DNA of 5,719 nt from NCBI GenBank assembly GCA_946540705.1, contig CAMNJD010000197.1, positions 1 to 5,719 on the forward strand. Direction: 5' to 3'. This document shows, piece by piece, positions 1-4,685 of the stretch. Position 1 is the first letter of the stretch. Each line of letters begins with the position of its first letter. The notes beneath the pieces were generated by a model. It was given only the letters and a program-made list of their open reading frames with translations. It was not told the DNA's origin and made no database searches. Source of the DNA: an uncultured Ruminococcus sp. (GTDB taxonomy: Bacteria; Bacillota; Clostridia; Oscillospirales; Ruminococcaceae). The translations under genes and the position numbers were made by a program.

Positions 1-788
1 GAACGCATGCCGGTCCCGGCGTGCGGTATCGCACAAGACTGGATGCTGCGGTGCAGACCTCACTGGGATATGCTTCGGCGCAGATCGGCAAGGGCACGGA
101 GGCGGCGGAGCTGATGCAGCAGTATAATGAATCGCTGCCGGAGCTGGAAAAGGCACTTGCCGCTGCTGCATCTGACCCGCAGAAGCAGGCAGAGCTCAGC
201 CTGACCTCCGAGATCCGTCAGCCGATCGAAGCGTTGTATGTGTTTCCGGTTACCTGTCAGACACTCAGCGGTGAGACTGTTTCTGTGCGCTTCTTCGTGA
301 GCTGCGCCGAATCCTCCTGGTGCGTTGACATGGGTGTGATTCCGTTTAAGCTGGAGGATGACAGAGCAAATGCACTGGCGCTCGTTGCATCGGATGCCCG
401 CCGCTTTTTCATAGCGCTGGGCAATTCGCTGACAGAAATGAACGGCGCAGGACTGAAGACCGAACTGGCGGACGGATTATATTACTACAGGGGCGCTGAT
501 TACGGCTGGGGCCTTGTTCCTGAGACAATCGAAACACAGGCAGATATGATTCTGACTATGAATATCAAGGCGCGGCAGAATTTTGCCGATTCCGAAAAAT
601 GTGATCAGATCGCATTCGCGGTCAATAACGGCATCTGTAAGGCCGTTGCGATTCAGCGCGGCTCCGAGACAGATCCGCTGACAGGCGCGGAGAGCTACTA
701 TTTCGGCTGCTATCCGAATGTGCTTGCAGAGGAGGACTTCGGAACCTATATCAGCATTGAGGATGTGCTGGTTCACGCGATGGGCTGA
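1..788 (+). CDS. Unrecognised protein, 5'-truncated by window edge
   Basis: I do not recognise this protein. The frame is open from the left edge (first full codon at 3) to TGA at 786-788, giving 261 visible residues. Possible starts are beyond the edge, GTG at 21, or ATG at 114. GTG at 21 has no Shine-Dalgarno sequence before it, while ATG at 114 has a purine-rich GGAGGCGGCGGAG stretch. I favour a gene truncated by the window. The first part is helical and Ala/Glu-rich, with a charged stretch around LPELEKALAAA. It then becomes a mixed beta-rich segment with several aromatic and cysteine residues (for example FFVSCAESSWCVD). No signal peptide or membrane span is seen in the visible part, so a cytoplasmic location is likely. 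It ends 67 bases before the SseB-family gene, and the two may share a transcript. Function cannot be given. Confidence 0.75.
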   Translation, partial: THAGPGVRYRTRLDAAVQTSLGYASAQIGKGTEAAELMQQYNESLPELEKALAAAASDPQKQAELSLTSEIRQPIEALYVFPVTCQTLSGETVSVRFFVSCAESSWCVDMGVIPFKLEDDRANALALVASDARRFFIALGNSLTEMNGAGLKTELADGLYYYRGADYGWGLVPETIETQADMILTMNIKARQNFADSEKCDQIAFAVNNGICKAVAIQRGSETDPLTGAESYYFGCYPNVLAEEDFGTYISIEDVLVHAMG

Positions 789-812
789 TCCAAGGGGCGG
801 ATATTTCTCCAA

Positions 813-838
813 AGATATACAGATAAGATATGCAGATA
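813..838 (+). repeat. Two tandem 13-base repeats before the SseB-family gene
   Basis: AGATATACAGATA (813-825) is followed directly by AGATATGCAGATA (826-838), identical except for one A-to-G change. The pair sits in the 67-base gap between the first gene and the SseB-family gene and ends just before that gene's ribosome binding site. It may be a simple duplication in an AT-rich leader. No promoter could be assigned with confidence in the gap. Confidence 0.6.
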
Positions 839-840
839 AA

Positions 841-847
841 GAGGAGG
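841..847 (+). promoter_or_regulatory. Ribosome binding site of the SseB-family gene
   Basis: GAGGAGG lies 8 bases before ATG at 856. It fixes that ATG as the start over upstream in-frame candidates (for example ATG at 718), which would lie inside the preceding gene and would add residues unlike the family N-terminus. Confidence 0.8.
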
Positions 848-855
848 ATCTATTT

Positions 856-1581
856 ATGAATCTGGATGAATTACTGAAGGAAGCGATTACGAAGCCGGAA
901 AAGCGCTCGCTGTTCCTGCAAATGCTCATCAAGAGCGATGTGTATGTCATCTGCAAGCGCCCGGTCAAGCACGATGAGATCAATGGCGGTATTTCCATGG
1001 AGCTTGTGACGACGCAGAATCCGGACGGTGATGTATTTATTCCGTTTTTCTCAAGCTACCGCTCACTTCAGCAGTTTGCGAAGCGATATGTCAACTGCTA
1101 TCGCCTGAACTGCCTGCGTCTGTTTGATCTGATTCAGTCGGCAAATGCCGTTCTGAACCCGAATTCCTACGGCAAGGAGTTTTCCTCACAGGAGATCAAG
1201 AGCATCCTCATGGTTGCACGGAATCTGAATATTCCTGCGATCTCTATGAAGGAGGAGGAGACGATCGAATACCGTCCGTGTACCAAGAATCTCGACCATA
1301 TCATCCGCCCGCTGACACGGTACCTCGCAAGACAGGCCAATGTCGATGCCTGCTATATGGTTGAGATGATCCGCGGCTGTGAACGCCCGCAGACTTTGTT
1401 TGTGTTTGATATGGGCGGAAACACGCGAAAGCTGTTCTTCCCGCTTTCCAAATATTTGCAGAATTATTCCAAGTCCGGCGATTCGCTGGTGTTCATCAGT
1501 CTCGAGGAGCCCGCTGCCAAAAAGGCAGTAACAGGTGTCGATCCGTTCTATATCCGCAAAAAGCGGTTCTTTGAGCGGTAA
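856..1581 (+). CDS. SseB-family protein
   Basis: Complete 241-residue protein, probably cytoplasmic: no signal peptide or membrane span is seen. It has the two-part layout of SseB-like proteins. The N-terminal domain (about 1-125) starts with LDELLKEA...PEKRSLFLQMLIKSDVYV, contains DGDVFIPFFSSYRSLQQFA (about 58-75), and carries the family hallmark NPNSYGKEFSSQEI (about 101-114). The C-terminal region (about 145-241) has ACYMVEMI and LFVFDMGG strands and ends in FYIRKKRFFER, like many members. The name comes from enhanced serine sensitivity in Escherichia coli. The biochemical role of the Gram-positive homologues is not established, and some are found beside secretion or toxin genes. Here the neighbours are an unknown gene and ruvB, which give no such hint. 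The family call rests on recognised motifs, and the function is open. Confidence 0.85.
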   Translation: MNLDELLKEAITKPEKRSLFLQMLIKSDVYVICKRPVKHDEINGGISMELVTTQNPDGDVFIPFFSSYRSLQQFAKRYVNCYRLNCLRLFDLIQSANAVLNPNSYGKEFSSQEIKSILMVARNLNIPAISMKEEETIEYRPCTKNLDHIIRPLTRYLARQANVDACYMVEMIRGCERPQTLFVFDMGGNTRKLFFPLSKYLQNYSKSGDSLVFISLEEPAAKKAVTGVDPFYIRKKRFFER

Positions 1582-1602
1582 TTGCAGATTTGTCTGATTA
1601 CT

Positions 1603-1643
1603 GCCCTCTGACGCAAAACCGCTGTGCGGCTTTGGCGGAGGGC
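1603..1643 (+). other. Imperfect hairpin after the SseB-family gene
   Basis: GCCCTC (1603-1608) pairs with GAGGGC (1638-1643). Inside, CGC-A-AAACCG (1612-1621) pairs with CGGCTTTGGCG (1627-1637), with one mismatch and one bulged C, around a CTGTG loop. It begins 22 bases after the SseB-family stop codon. No T-run follows (GTATAAACGG), so it is not a textbook intrinsic terminator. It could be a transcript 3' end or part of a structured ruvB leader. Confidence 0.5.
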
Positions 1644-1699
1644 GTATAAACGGAGCGCTTTGCGGCGCATGATGCCGCCCGCTGTCTTTGCCGGCGGAA

Positions 1700-1723
1700 T
1701 GCAGATCGTATTTACGATTTGCA
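1700..1723 (+). other. Stem-loop in the ruvB leader
   Basis: TGCAGATCGT (1700-1709) pairs with ACGATTTGCA (1714-1723), a 10-bp stem with one G-U pair and an ATTT tetraloop. It ends 26 bases before the ruvB ribosome binding site. Upstream, GCGGC/GCCGC (1662-1666 with 1674-1678) and CCGCC/GGCGG (1675-1679 with 1693-1697) are mutually exclusive pairings that share bases. Together the 181-base gap between genes is unusually rich in dyads. Regulation of ruvB by this leader is inference. Confidence 0.5.
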
Positions 1724-1748
1724 GCAGCGCGCAGTATATGTAAAATTC

Positions 1749-1753
1749 GGAGA
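1749..1753 (+). promoter_or_regulatory. Ribosome binding site that sets the ruvB start
   Basis: GGAGA lies 9 bases before ATG at 1763. The frame is open further upstream (ATG at 1688), but the 25 extra residues would be encoded across the hairpin region, resemble no RuvB N-terminus and lack a convincing ribosome binding site. The 1763 start is therefore preferred. Confidence 0.7.
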
Positions 1754-1762
1754 AACAGTGAT

Positions 1763-2848
1763 ATGATACAAACAGGAACGCCTGTTTTTGAAACGGATGA
1801 TTTTGAGACAGAGCGTATTTCCAGTCCGGAGGTTCAGCCGCAGGATGGAGAGGCGGAGGTTTCCCTTCGCCCGAAATCGCTGAAGGATTACATTGGGCAG
1901 GATCAGGTCAAGGAGAATCTGGCTGTGTACATTGAGGCGGCACGCCGCCGCGGTGATCCGCTCGACCATGTGCTGCTCTACGGCCCGCCCGGCCTCGGAA
2001 AGACGACGCTTTCCGGTATTATCGCACATGAGCTCGGTGTGAATCTTCGTGTGACTTCCGGACCGGCGATCGAGAAGCCCGGCGATCTGGCGGCACTGCT
2101 GACGAATCTCGGGCGCGGCGATGTGCTGTTCGTCGATGAGATTCACCGGCTGTCCCGTGCCGTGGAGGAGATCCTCTATCCGGCGCTGGAGGACAGGGCG
2201 CTCGATATCATGATCGGCAAGGGGCCGTCTGCCAGAAGCATTCGCGTCGATCTTCAGCCGTTTACGCTGGTCGGTGCGACAACCAGGGCGGGACAGCTTA
2301 CGCCGCCGCTGCGTGACCGTTTCGGCATTGTGCAGCGGCTGGAGCTGTATACGCCGGAGCAGCTCTGCGATATCATCCGCAGAAGTGCAATGCTGCTCGA
2401 CATTCCTTGTGAGACAGACGGAGCGATGGAGCTTGCAAAGCGTTCAAGAGGTACGCCGCGTATCGCGAACCGCCTGCTGCGGAGAGTGCGCGACTTTGCC
2501 GATGTGCTCGGCAAAGGCGTGATCGACGCACAGACGACCAGAATGGCGCTCGAACGCCTCGAGATTGACGAGCTCGGCCTCGATAAGCTCGACATCCGGA
2601 TGCTCGATATGATGATCAAGGGCTACCACGGGGGGCCTGTCGGACTGGAAACACTGGCTTCGGCGATCGGCGAGGAGGCTGTCACACTCGAGGATGTGTG
2701 TGAACCGTATCTGATGCAGCTCGGCATGCTTGCGCGAACGCCCCGCGGACGTTGTGCGACAGCACTGGCCTATCAGCATCTGGGCTATCCGGTCGGGGAC
2801 GGTGCCGGACAGCAGTATTCGCTGACAGATATGCTGAATGAATCCTGA
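1763..2848 (+). CDS. ruvB: Holliday junction branch migration ATPase RuvB
   Basis: RuvB is the AAA+ hexameric motor that, with RuvA, drives ATP-dependent branch migration of Holliday junctions in recombination and repair. It acts in the cytoplasm on DNA. The 361-residue product is slightly longer than the usual 330-340, owing to an acidic N-terminal tail and a longer C-terminal end (GDGAGQQYSLTDMLNES). Visible landmarks: LRPKSLKDYIGQ at 35-46, Walker A GPPGLGKT at 74-81, Walker B FVDEIH at 123-128, sensor 1 with the arginine finger in GATTRAG (171-177, finger Arg175), sensor 2 in GTPRIANRLLRRVRDF (230-245), and the C-terminal winged-helix DNA-binding domain with ARTPRGR at 324-330. All key residues are intact, so it should be active. 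Unlike the common ruvC-ruvA-ruvB order, no ruvA or ruvC lies beside it here. The next gene starts 22 bases after its stop, suggesting co-transcription. Confidence 0.97.
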   Translation: MIQTGTPVFETDDFETERISSPEVQPQDGEAEVSLRPKSLKDYIGQDQVKENLAVYIEAARRRGDPLDHVLLYGPPGLGKTTLSGIIAHELGVNLRVTSGPAIEKPGDLAALLTNLGRGDVLFVDEIHRLSRAVEEILYPALEDRALDIMIGKGPSARSIRVDLQPFTLVGATTRAGQLTPPLRDRFGIVQRLELYTPEQLCDIIRRSAMLLDIPCETDGAMELAKRSRGTPRIANRLLRRVRDFADVLGKGVIDAQTTRMALERLEIDELGLDKLDIRMLDMMIKGYHGGPVGLETLASAIGEEAVTLEDVCEPYLMQLGMLARTPRGRCATALAYQHLGYPVGDGAGQQYSLTDMLNES

Positions 2849-2870
2849 ATACAGGAGCCAAGTATACATC

Positions 2871-3413
2871 ATGAAACGCCTGTCAAAAAAAAATTATGAG
2901 CATAATAAGCAGATTTCGCTCCCTGAGGGACTGCTGAACGGACAGTCCTTAGGTGCTGTCTCAGGCATGAAATACGGCAGATCAACTGTCAGTTACAGCG
3001 GCTGCGAATGTATCGCGGTGTATAATGCGCTGCTGCTGCACGGGACGCCGGTGCCGTTTCCGGATGTTGTGCGGTACATGGAGCGGTTCCGTGTGCTGTT
3101 CGGCTTCTGGGGAACGAATTTTCTGGCGCTTGGGTGGTGTCTGCGGCATTTCGGCCTGCGGACAAAGCGTTACCGTTTTCGCAGGCGCATTGCAGCGGCG
3201 CTGGTTCTGTATCAGCCTGCGCTGATGGTCTACTGGACAAAGCACCGGTTTGCATCGTCCGTTCACACGGTCTGTGTGCGCCTGACTGACGCAGAAACAC
3301 TCGAAGTCTTCAATGCATACAACAACTGCACGGGGTCGATCCGCGAAGCTCTTGTGAATTTCCTTCGCAAACGGTTGATTTTTGCTTATATCCCGAAAGC
3401 GGAGCAGCAGTGA
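2871..3413 (+). CDS. Papain-like (C39-type) cysteine protease-fold protein
   Basis: A 180-residue protein without signal peptide or membrane span. Start ATG 2871 is preferred because AGGAG (2853-2857) precedes it. An in-frame ATG at 2838, overlapping the end of ruvB, has no ribosome binding site. The call rests on the pattern GCECIAVYNALLLHG, where Cys45 would be the nucleophile at the head of a helix as in C39-like peptidases. A later SSVHTVCVRL strand follows, with His132 as the base, and then VFNAYNN, where Asn148 or Asn151 could complete a Cys-His-Asn/Asp triad. FWGTN (79-83) and LIFAYIP near the end also fit proteins of this type I recall from Clostridia. Family members that cut double-glycine leaders are usually domains of ABC transporters, whereas this one is stand-alone. 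Substrate and activity are unknown. It probably shares a transcript with ruvB. Confidence 0.65.
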   Translation: MKRLSKKNYEHNKQISLPEGLLNGQSLGAVSGMKYGRSTVSYSGCECIAVYNALLLHGTPVPFPDVVRYMERFRVLFGFWGTNFLALGWCLRHFGLRTKRYRFRRRIAAALVLYQPALMVYWTKHRFASSVHTVCVRLTDAETLEVFNAYNNCTGSIREALVNFLRKRLIFAYIPKAEQQ

Positions 3414-3451
3414 AACTGTTGTGCTGAATGCAGCTCCCGTTCATTTGCATG

Positions 3452-3458
3452 AAAGGGG
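3452..3458 (+). promoter_or_regulatory. Ribosome binding site of the small membrane protein
   Basis: AAAGGGG lies 8 bases before ATG at 3467. It selects that start over an in-frame ATG at 3428, which would add 13 residues without a ribosome binding site. Confidence 0.75.
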
Positions 3459-3466
3459 ATGTTCCT

Positions 3467-3727
3467 ATGATCTTTTCGTGTATCAATGCTCCGAACGGCG
3501 GACTTCTGTTGATGGGCTTTGGATTGATTTATCTTGTGATCGTGCTTGTGATTATCGGGATCGTGTCTGCGGTGATCTGGGCGATTCGAGGCGACCGGCA
3601 GAGAGATTCCGGACAGGAAACTCAGGAATCCGCACAGGAGCAGCTTCGGCATGAGCAGGAGATCGCGGAGCTGGAGGCATTGATCCGTCGCCGGAAGGGA
3701 AACCGGACCGATGAACACAACTGTTGA
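3467..3727 (+). CDS. Small single-span membrane protein with charged helical tail
   Basis: Unrecognised 86-residue protein. Residues 11-40 form one long hydrophobic segment (LIYLVIVLVIIGIVSAVIWAI at its core) that should span the membrane, followed by RGDRQR, which by the positive-inside rule places the tail in the cytoplasm. The tail is rich in Gln and Glu (DSGQETQESAQEQ), then has a heptad-like charged helix, about 56-78 (EQEIAELEALIRRRK), which may form a short coiled coil. The size and layout resemble small scaffold or accessory membrane proteins, but no family is recognised. Its last 17 bases overlap the start of the next membrane-protein gene, suggesting translational coupling and perhaps a shared complex (inference). 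Confidence 0.75.
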   Translation: MIFSCINAPNGGLLLMGFGLIYLVIVLVIIGIVSAVIWAIRGDRQRDSGQETQESAQEQLRHEQEIAELEALIRRRKGNRTDEHNC

Positions 3728-4055
3728 ATTCCGGATCGCGGCAGCGCTTGTGCTGACGGTATTTGTTGAGGGGCTTGCGGTTTTGGCAGTTACGCGGAAA
3801 CCCCGGTTTCTGATGTTCAGTCTGTGGTGCAATCTTCTGACGAATCCGGCGATGAATTATTTTGGCTATTCACTGGAGCGGGCGGGCGTTCCGTTCCTGT
3901 GCTGGCTGATTCCGTGTGAACTGCTTGTGTTTGCGGCTGAGGCGTGGATGTACCGGCAGTTCGACTGGAAGCACACACCGTTCCGGCGGTGTGCTGTAAT
4001 TTCCGGGATTGCAAACGGTCTGTCACTCGGAATCGGGCTTGTTTTGCACTTTTGA
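3711..4055 (+). CDS. Small polytopic membrane protein, about four spans
   Basis: Unrecognised 114-residue integral membrane protein. Hydrophobic segments lie at about 7-27, 32-54, 61-82 and 94-112, so four spans are likely. Within them sit polar residues unusual for a lipid setting: Glu20, the motif NLLTNPAMNY at 41-50, and Glu70 and Glu77 in CELLVFAAEAWMY. I have a recollection of similar LTNP plus membrane-glutamate patterns in hypothetical proteins of Clostridia, but cannot name a family. AAGGGA (3695-3700) is the ribosome binding site, located inside the preceding gene, with 10 bases to the ATG. The gene overlaps its upstream neighbour by 17 bases in another frame. Roles such as small-molecule transport or membrane assembly are possible, and nothing here decides. 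Confidence 0.75.
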   Translation: MNTTVEFRIAAALVLTVFVEGLAVLAVTRKPRFLMFSLWCNLLTNPAMNYFGYSLERAGVPFLCWLIPCELLVFAAEAWMYRQFDWKHTPFRRCAVISGIANGLSLGIGLVLHF

Positions 4056-4072
4056 TTGTGATTGGAGTTCAG

Positions 4073-4585
4073 ATGAAAACAGCATTACTTGTTATCGACA
4101 TGCAGAATGATTATTTGTACGAAAAACGGAAAAAGATATTTGCTTACCGCACAAAGGAATTGACGGATGCTGTGAATGACCTGATCCGTCAGTATCACAG
4201 CAAAGGCTGCGATATCATTTATATCCGGCATTTGATTCAGAACCTTCCGACGAACCGGCTGCTCTTTGGTTACTCGATCGCAGGAACAGAGGGTGCAGAG
4301 CTTTACAGCGGACTGGACATTGTTTCAGAACATTGCTATGACAAGCTGTTCGGCGATGCTCTGACGAATAAAGAGCTCTGTGCGTTTTTAGCGAAACAGG
4401 GGATCGAACGGCTGCATCTCTGCGGACTGGACGAATGCGGATGTGTGACTGCAACGGCACTCGGCGCTGTGAAGCGTGGAATCCCTGCTGAGATCATAAA
4501 ACGCGGTACAGCAACCGTACTGTCTGCAAGAAAGGTCAAAAAAGCGCATGCCAGGCTTGAAAAGGCCGGTGTTCGGTTTATCTGA
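4073..4585 (+). CDS. Isochorismatase/nicotinamidase-like cysteine hydrolase
   Basis: A 170-residue cytoplasmic protein of the isochorismatase-like hydrolase superfamily, whose members cleave amides or vinyl ethers (nicotinamide, isochorismate, N-carbamoyl compounds) through an Asp-Lys-Cys triad. The N-terminal LLVIDMQNDY gives Asp9, Lys91 in CYDKLFGDAL is the likely lysine, and Cys124 in GLDECGCVTATALGA is the nucleophile at the head of a helix. Length is at the small end of the family. The region after the lysine (KLFGDAL) departs from the usual K-x-x-x-S-A-F pattern, and an extra Cys122 sits two residues before the nucleophile. Substrate cannot be predicted, and pncA is not claimed because the metal-binding Asp-x-His-x-x-x-His set of nicotinamidases is not evident. 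Start ATG 4073 follows TTGGAG, 17 bases after the preceding stop, so it probably belongs to the same operon. Confidence 0.87.
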   Translation: MKTALLVIDMQNDYLYEKRKKIFAYRTKELTDAVNDLIRQYHSKGCDIIYIRHLIQNLPTNRLLFGYSIAGTEGAELYSGLDIVSEHCYDKLFGDALTNKELCAFLAKQGIERLHLCGLDECGCVTATALGAVKRGIPAEIIKRGTATVLSARKVKKAHARLEKAGVRFI

Positions 4586-4629
4586 ATGCGGCGGCAGGCA
4601 TTGGGACAGAATCAATATCGTGATAATCA

Positions 4630-4653
4630 GACAGTCCGGGTGATCGGACTGTC
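4630..4653 (+). terminator. Candidate stem-loop terminator, weak U-tract
   Basis: GACAGTCCG (4630-4638) and CGGACTGTC (4645-4653) form a perfect 9-bp stem with a GGTGAT loop, 45 bases after the hydrolase stop codon. The downstream CATCCATT is only weakly T-rich, so termination would be inefficient. It could equally be a 5' leader structure of the following gene. It marks the likely operon boundary. Confidence 0.4.
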
Positions 4654-4669
4654 CATCCATTAACTGCTG

Positions 4670-4677
4670 AAAGGAGG
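4670..4677 (+). promoter_or_regulatory. Strong ribosome binding site before the GTG start
   Basis: AAAGGAGG, a near-perfect Shine-Dalgarno sequence, lies 8 bases before GTG at 4686. It fixes the start of the phosphoglucosamine-mutase-like gene and shows that the gene is set up for efficient translation despite its altered active site. Confidence 0.85.
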
Positions 4678-4685
4678 CGGATTTT

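Noticed and set aside
718..855. Upstream extension of the SseB-family frame to ATG 718
   Set aside because: It would overlap the preceding gene by 71 bases, and the GAGGAGG site at 841-847 clearly points to ATG 856.
477..998. Minus-strand open frame of 173 residues
   Set aside because: It spans the end of the first gene, the gap and the start of the SseB-family gene, has no ribosome binding site, and its product resembles nothing. It is a shadow of plus-strand coding.
1669..1743. 24-codon open frame in the ruvB leader, a possible leader peptide
   Set aside because: No ribosome binding site, and no run of codons typical of attenuator peptides.
1718..1746. Promoter-like TTTGCA, 17-base spacer, TAAAAT upstream of ruvB
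   Set aside because: Transcription would begin near 1753, at the ruvB ribosome binding site, leaving almost no leader. It is probably fortuitous.
3944..4072. Longer start for the isochorismatase-like protein at 3944
   Set aside because: The extra 43 residues lie inside the four-span membrane gene, and MKTALLVIDMQND at 4073 is the normal family N-terminus with a ribosome binding site.
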